A stretch of DNA of 23,013 bases from Bryobacteraceae bacterium (GTDB lineage: Bacteria > Acidobacteriota > Terriglobia > Bryobacterales > Bryobacteraceae). Shown piece after piece: positions 16,189 to 23,013 of this stretch. A program made the position numbers and the translations under genes. Under the pieces are notes generated by a model. That model was not told where the DNA came from. It worked only from the letters and a program-made list of their open reading frames with translations, and made no database searches. The first letter of the stretch is position 1. Each line of letters starts with the position of its first letter. Location: assembly GCA_030039005.1 (NCBI GenBank), contig JASHQT010000349.1, positions 1 through 23,013 of the forward strand, in the 5' to 3' direction.

Positions 16189-16385
16189 GCCAACTTAGCG
16201 GAGGAGTGCGCCGGCGCGAGCCAACAACGCCTTACGCCGGACAACCTGCGGCGAGGCCTGTCAGTGTCTTGCGGCAGCATTCGCCAGCCATTTGCCGCCT
16301 GCCATCCGTGCCGATAGATAATTTGGATGGGCGTCATAATGCGGCCTCTCCGCGCGCGTCTCGTGCGCCATACTGAATTTTGCTT

Positions 16386-18944
16386 ATGGAACCGATGGCG
16401 GGACGATTGCCCGAGTCGATACCGGACTCGGTGGCCGATTCACTGAACGATGTGCGGGACCGCTCCGCGCATCGGCTTCAGTCCAGCGCCGCCTGGCGTC
16501 AGGCCGAAGAAGAGTTTTTCAGAACCGGCCGGGCCTCCGGCGTTCAGATCGCCCTGACGCGCGCCATCGACGCGATCGCCGCGGACGCTTATCGCGCTAC
16601 CATCGAACCGGTTCTGCCGCAGGGCGCGGTGATGCTGGCTGCCGGAGGTTACAGCAGGCGCGAGTTGTTCCCTTATGCCACGGTGGATATTCTGGTGCTG
16701 CTCGAAAGCGAGTCGCCCTGGGTCTCGCTGCGGGAGCCTTTGGCCGAATGCGTCCGTTTGTTATGGGATGCCGGACTGCGCCTCAACCACACCGTCCGCA
16801 CGATCTCGGAATGCCTGGAATTTCGCGAGCAGAACCTGGACCTGAATATCAATCTTCTGAACCTGCGATACCTGGCCGGCGACCAGACCCTGCATTCGCG
16901 TTTTGAAAACAAATGGCCGGCATTCCTGGAAAAGTTTGGCTCCCAGCTTAGCCAGCATCTGGTCAGACACACGCGGCTGCGCCACGCCCGCTATCAGAAT
17001 ACACTGCACCACCGCGAACCGGACGTCAAGGAGCATCCCGGCGGGCTGCGCGATTGGAACCTGATCGAATCGCTCGCGCGCCTGGGGGTGGAACCTCCCG
17101 AGAGCGGCGACGAGTTGGCCAAAGCCGCCGAGTTTCTGTCCTCCCTGCGCTGCTTTCTGCACTACTATTCCCGGGGCGACCGCAACGTGTTGGATGTAGC
17201 GGCTCAGGAACGCTTCCTTGCCCAGCCCTTCAGCCGCAATCTGACCGAGCCGGACCCGCCTGGATCGCTGGCCGCATGGATGCGCGAGTACTTCCGGCAT
17301 GCCTGGCCCATCTTCAACGAAGCGCGCCGCGCGCTGAACGCGGCGGACCGGACCGAGAGCACGCTGGCCGCGAGTTTTCGCGACTGGCGCTCGCGTCTCT
17401 CCAACAGCGAATTCACGGTATCGCGCGAGCGAATTTTTCTGCGCAATCCCGCGCAACTGGCGAGCGACCCAGCGGTGGTGCTGCGGCTGCTCGAATTCAT
17501 CGGGCGTCACGGCATCGCGCCCGCGCCCGAGACCGAGCGCCGCCTGCAGGCTTCGCGCCCGGCTTTTGCCGATTATTGCGCTACGCCGCGGCCCTTGTGG
17601 GCCACGCTCGAAAGCATTCTGTCTTTGCCGCGCGCTCCCCTCGCCCTGCGCACTCTGCAGCGCACCGGAATGCTGGCCGGCTTGTTCCCCGAGTGGGCTG
17701 CCACTGTGGATCTGGTGGATTCCGAACCCGAGCAGCGCTACACCGTCGACGAGCACGCACTGATCGCCGTGGAGCGGGCTGTCGAACTCGCCGCGGGTAC
17801 CGACCCGTCGCGGCAGCGCTTCACCCAACTCTATTCCGAGGTTGAAAATCCCGCCGTCCTGATTTTCGCCCTGCTGTTTCACAATGTGGGCAGCGCGTCC
17901 GCCGACGGTCTGATGCGCGGTTCACTGGCGCTCGCCCGCCAGGCCATGGAGCGCATCCGCGTGCCCGACGAGGCGCAGCGCGAGATCGATTTCCTGATTG
18001 AGCACCAGTTGGACCTCGCCGAGGTCATGAGCGGGCGCGACGTCGAGGACCCGGCCACCGCGCGCCATCTCGCCGAACACGTGGGAACCATCGAGCGCCT
18101 GAAGCTGCTCACGGTCATGACCTACGCCGACCTGGCCGCTTTAAGTTCCGACGCCATGACACCCTGGCGCATGGAGCGGTTGTGGAGCGCCTACCAGGTC
18201 GCCCAGCACGAGCTCACCCGCGAACTGGAAACCGATCGCATCCAGGAGGTTCCCGAGAATGTCGCCGGCCGCGCCGGCTTTTTGACCGGATTCCCGATCC
18301 GTTATTTGCGCGCCCATTCGTCCGCCGAAGTGGAAGAGCACGGCCGTCTGTATGAAGAGAGCCGCCCCACCGGCGTCTCTGTCCAGCTCGATCGCATCGA
18401 AGGCGCATACCGGCTCACCGTGATCGCGCGCGACATGCCGGCCTTGTTCGCGTCGTTCGCCGGAGCCATTTCCAGCTTCGGGCTGGACATCCTCAAGGCG
18501 GAGGCCTTCTCTAACGCGCGCGGAACCATCCTCGATACCTTTGTGTTCGCCGATCGCCAGCGCACGCTCGAATTGAACCCGCCGGAAGCCGAGCGGCTGC
18601 TGGACTTGATCCGCCGCGTGGCGCTCGGCAAGACCGACGCGCGGCGCCTGTTGCGCGGCAGCGCGCAGGCCGACCCGAAAAAGCGCGGGGCGCCGCCCCA
18701 GGTCCACTTCGACTCCGACGCCTGCGATACCGCCACGCTGGTCGAAATCTCGGCCGAGGATCGCCCGGGGTTGCTTTACAACCTCGCCACCGTGTTCTCT
18801 TCGAGCGCTTGCAATATCGACGTCGTGCTGATCGACACCAAAGGCCATCGCGCCATCGACGTGTTTTATGTCGCACACGACGGGCAAAAACTCACGCCGG
18901 AGATGCAGGCCGCGCTGAAGGACAAGCTGCTGGCGGTCTGCTAG
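16386..18944 (+). CDS. glnD: GlnD-like protein (PII uridylyltransferase homologue) with degenerate catalytic sites
   Basis: 852 aa from ATG 16386 (an in-frame TTG lies two codons earlier; no Shine-Dalgarno for either), the usual GlnD length and order. The nucleotidyltransferase domain has GGYSRRELFPYATVDILVLL at 87-106. Normal GlnD reads GGYGRxELxPxSDxDLL, so the first metal-binding Asp is Thr99 here and only Asp101 remains. The middle part keeps PGGLRDWNLIESL. The HD domain begins YTVDEHALIAVE, but HD is His499-Asn500 (LLFHNVG) and the downstream GRGxDHS segment is replaced by ASADGLM. Two ACT domains close the protein (about 670-740 and 785-850), the second with EISAEDRPGLLYNLATVF. Normal GlnD adds and removes UMP on PII by glutamine level. 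Both activities look impaired here, while the glutamine-sensing ACT domains are kept. No other gene is close in the operon. Confidence 0.85.
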   Translation: MEPMAGRLPESIPDSVADSLNDVRDRSAHRLQSSAAWRQAEEEFFRTGRASGVQIALTRAIDAIAADAYRATIEPVLPQGAVMLAAGGYSRRELFPYATVDILVLLESESPWVSLREPLAECVRLLWDAGLRLNHTVRTISECLEFREQNLDLNINLLNLRYLAGDQTLHSRFENKWPAFLEKFGSQLSQHLVRHTRLRHARYQNTLHHREPDVKEHPGGLRDWNLIESLARLGVEPPESGDELAKAAEFLSSLRCFLHYYSRGDRNVLDVAAQERFLAQPFSRNLTEPDPPGSLAAWMREYFRHAWPIFNEARRALNAADRTESTLAASFRDWRSRLSNSEFTVSRERIFLRNPAQLASDPAVVLRLLEFIGRHGIAPAPETERRLQASRPAFADYCATPRPLWATLESILSLPRAPLALRTLQRTGMLAGLFPEWAATVDLVDSEPEQRYTVDEHALIAVERAVELAAGTDPSRQRFTQLYSEVENPAVLIFALLFHNVGSASADGLMRGSLALARQAMERIRVPDEAQREIDFLIEHQLDLAEVMSGRDVEDPATARHLAEHVGTIERLKLLTVMTYADLAALSSDAMTPWRMERLWSAYQVAQHELTRELETDRIQEVPENVAGRAGFLTGFPIRYLRAHSSAEVEEHGRLYEESRPTGVSVQLDRIEGAYRLTVIARDMPALFASFAGAISSFGLDILKAEAFSNARGTILDTFVFADRQRTLELNPPEAERLLDLIRRVALGKTDARRLLRGSAQADPKKRGAPPQVHFDSDACDTATLVEISAEDRPGLLYNLATVFSSSACNIDVVLIDTKGHRAIDVFYVAHDGQKLTPEMQAALKDKLLAVC
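18941..18944. other. CTAG shared by two convergent stop codons (second case)
   Basis: The rightward glnD-like gene ends with TAG at 18942-18944 and the leftward GGDEF gene ends with TAG on the complement of 18941-18943. As at 9922-9925, the opposing genes overlap by three bases with no terminator between them. Confidence 0.9.
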
Positions 18945-20410
18945 GGAACGGGGCTCGGTTGCCCCGCGGGCGCGACGCGCGAATGCGCGGCTTTCTTGCT
19001 TTGATACATCGAAGCGTCTGCGGCGGCCAGAAATTCCTGGGCCGTCTCCGCGTCGCCCGGCAATGTGGCGAGCCCGATGCTGAGGCTGACCACGAGTGGA
19101 CCTTGCGCGGTCCGGATGGAAGTCTGCGCCAAGCGCTGCTCGATGCGCTTGCGCACCAAGGCCGCGTCGGCAGTGCTGGAGTGCGGAAGGATCACGGCGA
19201 ATTCGTCCCCGCCCAGCCGCGCGCAGGTGTCCGTGGCGCGGCAGCAGGACTGGATCACATGCGCTACCGCCTTCAATGCGTCGTCGCCCGTACGATGGCC
19301 AAACCGGTCATTGATCGATTTGAAACGGTCCAGGTCGATCAGCAGCAGCGAAACCGAGCCGTAGCGGCGGGCACGCGCCACCTCCTGATTCAGGCTTTCG
19401 TCGAAGCGGCGCCGGTTGTATAAGCCCGTGAGCGGATCCGTGACCGCCAGGTCGAGCAGCTTGGCGTTGGCGTCTTCCAGACGCCTTTTGTACGACACCA
19501 GGATTTCGGTACGCTGCCGGACCAGCAGTTCGAAAGCGCTGCCGAGAGAGTCGGCCGGCGCCGGGGCATTGGCGGCGAAGACCACCGCCGAAGGGATCTG
19601 CACACCCGTCACGGGCGCCCGCTCCTGGCGCTTCAGCACGGCTTCGTAAGCCTTTTGGACCGCGAAATATCCAATCTGGTAGCGGTTTTCGTCGATCACG
19701 GCCGAAACCACGCCGCGCTCGAGTAGCGGCCGCACCCGCTCGGTGTTGCTGAAACCGATGCAGGGCGCCGCCGGACGGCCTGCGTTGAGATCCTCGATCG
19801 CGCTGGCGATCGAGACCAGATCTTCGTTCCCGACATAATATCCGCCCACCGGCCCGTAGTGGCGCAGCAACTCGCAGGTGGCGTCAAATGGCGCCGGGAC
19901 ATCGAGGCAGCACGTCTCCTGGATGCGGCCCTGGTAGCGCGCCAGCGCCTCCCGGAAACCCTCGTGCCGCTGGGCAAGATGGAACTCGTCGAGTGGCCCG
20001 GGAAACGATAGAACGCGTCCCTGCCCGCCCATCAGCTTCACCAATACCTCGCCCGCCAACACGCCGGACTGCCGGGCATCGGCCCCTACCAGCGCCGCGC
20101 GCTGGCTCCGCGGGGCATCGCCCAGAAATGCGATCACCGGCGTTCCGGCCAGCGCGTGTTCGTCGATCAGATCGTCCAGGGCACTCGCGTGCGCGGGCCA
20201 CAGCGCGATGGCCTCCGGCGGGCTGTCTAGCAGCGTCTGGAGGACCTCGCGCTGCTCCCCTACGTCCCCGCCTTGAGTGGTGAGATTCTGCACTTCCACG
20301 CCGAACGAAGCAAGATCGAACGTAGCCTCCCAAACCCCTTGCCACAACAGATCAAAGAAATCCGCGGGCTGGACAGGAGCGATAACGGCAATCGTCGCGT
20401 GATCCGGCAA
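18941..20410 (-). CDS. Diguanylate cyclase with N-terminal periplasmic-binding-type sensor domain
   Basis: 489 aa. Residues 5-275 are a type-1 periplasmic-binding/LacI-like sugar-binding domain (IAVIAPVQPADFFDLLWQGV; EAIALWPAHASALDDLI; GGYYVGNEDLVSIASAIEDL; ERGVVSAVIDENRYQIGYFA). A coiled coil at about 295-325 leads to a GGDEF domain at 326-480: DPLTGLYNRRRFDE, LLLIDLDRFKSINDRFGHRTGDDAL, then RLGGDEFAVILP. The GGDEF residues (400-404) are intact. The inhibitory I-site RxxD (Arg391-Asp394) lies exactly five residues before them. It should make c-di-GMP from two GTP, tuned by a cytoplasmic ligand. There is no signal peptide or membrane helix, which is unusual for this binding fold. TTG start, supported by AAAGG six bases upstream. 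Last gene of the SDR-PilZ-VWFA set. Confidence 0.92.
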   Translation of the reverse strand: MPDHATIAVIAPVQPADFFDLLWQGVWEATFDLASFGVEVQNLTTQGGDVGEQREVLQTLLDSPPEAIALWPAHASALDDLIDEHALAGTPVIAFLGDAPRSQRAALVGADARQSGVLAGEVLVKLMGGQGRVLSFPGPLDEFHLAQRHEGFREALARYQGRIQETCCLDVPAPFDATCELLRHYGPVGGYYVGNEDLVSIASAIEDLNAGRPAAPCIGFSNTERVRPLLERGVVSAVIDENRYQIGYFAVQKAYEAVLKRQERAPVTGVQIPSAVVFAANAPAPADSLGSAFELLVRQRTEILVSYKRRLEDANAKLLDLAVTDPLTGLYNRRRFDESLNQEVARARRYGSVSLLLIDLDRFKSINDRFGHRTGDDALKAVAHVIQSCCRATDTCARLGGDEFAVILPHSSTADAALVRKRIEQRLAQTSIRTAQGPLVVSLSIGLATLPGDAETAQEFLAAADASMYQSKKAAHSRVAPAGQPSPVP

Positions 20411-20473
20411 GACAAGCCTTTCACCTGCGTTATCGTACCGCCGGGCGAATTCTTTAACCGCGAGCCGGAAGAC

Positions 20474-21718
20474 TTACTGGGGACCCGACCCGGAAATCGG
20501 CGTGCCGTCCTCGTTCACAGCCACGCGGTGATGCGGGGTGGGAGTGTCCGAACTGCTCGACGAACCGGAAGGCAGCGCGTCCGATGAGGAAGTAGAAGAT
20601 GAGGTTGAATCGCCGCTGCTGCTGCGCGCCCGCGTGAGGTGCGGCCGGTCATCTGTATCGTTGCCGCGCGCGTCCTCGGTAGGCGACATGTGCATCCTGC
20701 GGTAGTGCACCTCGGCATCCGAAAAACGCGCGCGCGCCTGGGCCGCCAGGTCCACCCGTACGTCGTCCTCATCGCCGGGGTGCACGCCTTCGGGAAGATT
20801 GAAGTACAGCGTATAGCGCTGGCGCAGACGTTCGAGCGTGTCTTCGAGCGCCGAAGCATCGTTCACCGACATGCTGTCGCCGCCCGAATCGCGAGCGATC
20901 TCGGACGTTCCCGCCGAGTGCTGCTGCTGTCCACCGCCTCCGCCGCCTCCGGGGTACCCGCCCCCGCGTCCGAAGATGATCCCACCGAGCGGCCCGCCCA
21001 AGCCCGGTCCGCCCAGACCGCCGCCACCGGGATACCCGCCGCCGCGCCGCCCGTACCCGCGCGGCATCGCATCGGGCGCGATCAGCGCGCACATCACAGC
21101 GTTGGCATTAGCCAGCGCGCGACCCACCCCAGCGTCGTCGCGGTCGAATTCCGTCATGTCGTCGGTCAGGATCACGATGGCCCGCCGTGCATCGCGCCGG
21201 CCATGCTGCCCGATGTAATCGGCCGCGTCCAGCATAGCGCGCGTGATGTCGGTTCCGCCGTTGAAGCGCTCCTCGCGCAGCAGCCGGTCGAAGGCGCGCT
21301 GTACCTCCTGCTTGCTGCTGTTGAATGGCAGGCGCACACGGGTGTAACGGTCGAAGACCATGATCCCCATGCGGTCGTTCGCATTGAGCTGGTTCAGCGC
21401 TTCGCCCGAAGCGTCGGCGATGCGCTGCACGTGGGGACGCATGCTGCCGCTCACGTCCAACAGAAACAGGACGTCGATGGGCATATTGTCGGCCGCGAAA
21501 TTCTGCACTGCAACTTGCTTGCCGTTCAGGCGCAGCACGAAATCGCCCGCATGCAGATGGATAATCGGCCGGTTGCTGGAATCGACCACCTGGGCATCCA
21601 CGCGCACTAAAGACACGTCGCTGCGGAAGGTTACATTTTGATCGCCGTCATCGTTTTTCGCGGTTTGCGCGAACGCCACGGCGCAGGCCAGCAGGGATAG
21701 AAAAACAGCTCGGCTCAT
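20474..21718 (-). CDS. VWFA-related secreted protein with canonical MIDAS and glycine-rich insert
   Basis: 414 aa. Signal peptide of about 18 residues (SRAVFLSLLACAVAFAQ). N-terminal domain SDVSLVRVDAQVVDSSNRPI followed by HAGDFVLRLNGK, shared with the two VWFA proteins at 4171-8210. The VWA domain starts DVLFLLDVSGSM with the full DxSxS metal site (88-92). It also has FNGGTDITRAM and IVILTDDMTE, so it is likely metal-binding, unlike the protein at 4171. A Gly-rich segment (about 221-266, GGGYPGGGG repeated twice) interrupts the domain. A Ser-rich acidic tail covers the last 60 residues. Exported. It lies between PilZ (72 bases upstream) and the GGDEF gene (63 bases downstream) on the same strand. 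Confidence 0.87.
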   Translation of the reverse strand: MSRAVFLSLLACAVAFAQTAKNDDGDQNVTFRSDVSLVRVDAQVVDSSNRPIIHLHAGDFVLRLNGKQVAVQNFAADNMPIDVLFLLDVSGSMRPHVQRIADASGEALNQLNANDRMGIMVFDRYTRVRLPFNSSKQEVQRAFDRLLREERFNGGTDITRAMLDAADYIGQHGRRDARRAIVILTDDMTEFDRDDAGVGRALANANAVMCALIAPDAMPRGYGRRGGGYPGGGGLGGPGLGGPLGGIIFGRGGGYPGGGGGGGQQQHSAGTSEIARDSGGDSMSVNDASALEDTLERLRQRYTLYFNLPEGVHPGDEDDVRVDLAAQARARFSDAEVHYRRMHMSPTEDARGNDTDDRPHLTRARSSSGDSTSSSTSSSDALPSGSSSSSDTPTPHHRVAVNEDGTPISGSGPQ

Positions 21719-21790
21719 GGCAGGACCTACTGGAATATTAACGCAAAACTGGCTCGCGGGGTTTCCGGATCTAACGGCCCAAGTTCCACG

Positions 21791-22090
21791 CTACAGTCCG
21801 GCGCCGAAGCGGTCCCAGTTCGGGTCCTCCTGGTCTAACCGGATGCCGATGAAGTATTTCCCCGCTGCGTATCGGCAGTGGCGTACGACTCCATCCAGTT
21901 CCCGCACGCGGCCACGGATCGTCACCTTGGTGCCGACCGCGATCGGCTCCGAAACGCAGATATTGACTCCGTGCCGCGACCGGTCCTCTAGCAGACCCGG
22001 CAACCGCGTCACCGTGCCTTCCTCGTCGGTCCAAAGAGCCGCTACCCGGCAGATGAGGGTTTTCCGGGGGCCGGTACGCCGGAGCGGCAT
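21791..22090 (-). CDS. PilZ domain protein (c-di-GMP receptor)
   Basis: 99 aa, a stand-alone PilZ domain. It has both halves of the c-di-GMP binding signature: RxxxR at Arg5-Arg9 (RRTGPRK) and DxSxxG at Asp36-Gly41 (LEDRSRHGVNI). Strand patterns PIAVGTKVTIRG and GVVRHCRYAAGKYFIGI complete the barrel. ATG 22090 is chosen because it places RxxxR at the usual distance from the N-terminus; the frame is open further upstream, but that part overlaps the SDR gene and is not conserved-looking. The ribosome binding site is weak (TTTGAGT). It begins 20 bases after the SDR stop, so it is probably co-transcribed. A diguanylate cyclase two genes downstream could supply its ligand. Confidence 0.88.
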   Translation of the reverse strand: MPLRRTGPRKTLICRVAALWTDEEGTVTRLPGLLEDRSRHGVNICVSEPIAVGTKVTIRGRVRELDGVVRHCRYAAGKYFIGIRLDQEDPNWDRFGAGL

Positions 22091-22110
22091 ACTCAAAATA
22101 TCGGCGAAGA

Positions 22111-22878
22111 CTATGGGGAATTGAGCGTCAGCGGCACAGGCTGTTTCCCATCGACGTCGGTGATGCCCAGTTCGCGCGCCACCGCGGCGGCCACCAGCGC
22201 TTGCCCGGAGCGGTCGAGCAGCTTCGGATCCTTCCACAATGCCGCGATCACCCGCCCGATAAACTCCGGGCTCTCGCTGTTCGATAAATCGAACCAGCCT
22301 GAAGCCAGCACCAGCTCCGTTCGCACCAGCCCGGGATACAGCGAGATCGCGGTCACGCCGTGCGGGCGCAGCTCCTCGGCCATGTCGGCGGACATTTTGT
22401 CGGTGGCGGCTTTCGCGACGCCGTACATCGTGTTGCCCATGTACTTGCGCGCTGCCCAAAAACTGATGTTGACGATGAGCCCGCCGCGGCGCGGAACCAT
22501 GCTCTTCGCCGCCTGCGACGAGCATACAAACGCCGCGCGCACTCCCGCATCCAGCATGCTGCGCCAGCGCTCCAGCGGCTGTTCCCAGAACGGCAGCGCC
22601 CAGTTGAACTGGCCATTTTCCGTCATGCGCTCGTACCCGCCCCAGGCGGAGTTGACTAGGATGTCCAGCTCTTGGGAATTGGCTTTTAGCTCTTGGAACG
22701 CGGATTGAGTTTGCGAGTCGTCGAGATGATCGCAGACAATCCGGTGGACGGCGAGAGGCAGGTCCGCGGTCGCAATGCTGCGCCCGGTGGCGAACACGTC
22801 GAATCCCGCTTCGGCGAGCGCGATGGCGACTCCTCGCCCCACGCCGCGGCTCGCGCCCGTGACCATCGCAACTGGCAT
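22111..22878 (-). CDS. SDR family oxidoreductase, DHRS1-like
   Basis: 255 aa, classical short-chain dehydrogenase size. The nucleotide-binding motif TGASRGVG is at 7-14. The usual NNAG is NSAWGG at 76-81. The catalytic Ser139 (VNISFW) pairs with Tyr152-x-x-x-Lys156 (YGVAK). The long stretch NGQFNWALPFWEQPLERW, followed by LDAGVRAAFVCS, and the later SLYPGLVRTELV resemble the DHRS1 branch (FWE...W, G(L/V)R motifs). It carries out NAD(P)H-dependent carbonyl/alcohol redox on an unknown substrate in the cytoplasm. There is no Shine-Dalgarno at ATG 22878. It is the first gene of the leftward set and divergent from the partial secreted-protein gene at 22916 with 37 bases between them. Confidence 0.92.
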   Translation of the reverse strand: MPVAMVTGASRGVGRGVAIALAEAGFDVFATGRSIATADLPLAVHRIVCDHLDDSQTQSAFQELKANSQELDILVNSAWGGYERMTENGQFNWALPFWEQPLERWRSMLDAGVRAAFVCSSQAAKSMVPRRGGLIVNISFWAARKYMGNTMYGVAKAATDKMSADMAEELRPHGVTAISLYPGLVRTELVLASGWFDLSNSESPEFIGRVIAALWKDPKLLDRSGQALVAAAVARELGITDVDGKQPVPLTLNSP

Positions 22879-22915
22879 CTGACTAGTTTAATGCGAGACT
22901 GGAGTCAGACGACAT

Positions 22916-23013
22916 ATGCGATTCGCTCTCGCGCTCCTTGGCCCAACGCTTTTCGGAATGACGCTGCTGGCCCAGCAAAAGCCCAAGTTCGAAATCACCG
23001 AAGTGCGCGCCAC
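22916..23013 (+). CDS. Secreted protein, 3' cut by window edge; possibly TIGR03435/DUF3738 family
   Basis: Starts at ATG 22916 with GGAG eleven bases upstream. The 32 visible residues are a signal peptide (MRFALALLGPTLFGMTLLAQ) followed by QKPKFEITEVRA. The acidobacterial TIGR03435 family starts in just this way, with a signal peptide, a Gln and then F-E-V/I-x-S/E-V/I-K/R. The match is short and by eye only. The product is exported; its function is unknown. Confidence 0.5.
   Translation, partial: MRFALALLGPTLFGMTLLAQQKPKFEITEVRA

Noticed and set aside
16292..16340. Possible promoter for the glnD-like gene (TTGCCG with TAGATA, or CATAAT)
   Set aside because: Several overlapping weak matches and none clearly better than chance; not listed as a feature.
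16761..17882. Long leftward frame opposite the glnD-like gene
   Set aside because: Antisense shadow of a well-supported protein with no domain or start signal of its own.

Overview
GC-rich chromosomal window that reads as Acidobacteriota, most likely the Solibacter/Bryobacterales side. The basis is three VWFA-related secreted proteins of the acidobacterial type (TIGR03436-like), a DedA-rhodanese fusion, an acidobacterial-style Ser/Thr kinase with a partner PP2C phosphatase, and many secreted proteins with Ala/Gln signal-peptide ends. The taxonomic placement is inference. No phage, IS element, CRISPR array, rRNA or convincing tRNA was seen.

Layout. 1-2400: a 5'-truncated membrane/TPR protein (+), a DJ-1/PfpI protein (-), and a DedA-rhodanese gene (+) whose frame is interrupted by one UGA at the expected catalytic Cys position. 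2407-8210: a DUF885 peptidase-like protein (-), then two tandem VWFA-related secreted proteins (+). 8211-9925: a DUF2306-like fragment, an unlisted 59-aa membrane protein under a good extended -10 promoter, and a translationally coupled Amt-type ammonium channel (+). 9922-12471: a leftward set of PP2C phosphatase, Ser/Thr kinase and a DUF2007-like protein, separated from the next gene by a strong intrinsic terminator. 12561-16188: a divergent APC amino-acid permease (-) and outer-membrane porin (+), with a 544-base control region holding two 16-bp palindromes and three strong hairpins. 16386-18944: a GlnD-like protein with both catalytic centres damaged but two ACT domains kept. 18941-22878: a leftward set of SDR, PilZ, VWFA-related and sugar-binding-GGDEF genes. 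22916-end: start of another secreted protein.

Functional themes. Nitrogen: Amt channel, GlnD-like sensor, amino-acid permease with a probable partner porin. Signalling: kinase/phosphatase pair, and a c-di-GMP pair consisting of a diguanylate cyclase with a ligand-binding domain and a PilZ protein with complete binding motifs.

Best candidates for something new: (1) a probable selenocysteine-containing DedA-rhodanese with a SECIS-like hairpin; (2) a GlnD pseudoenzyme that may act only as a glutamine sensor; (3) the paired palindromes and hairpin cluster between permease and porin; (4) the cytoplasmic sugar-binding-GGDEF fusion clustered with PilZ.
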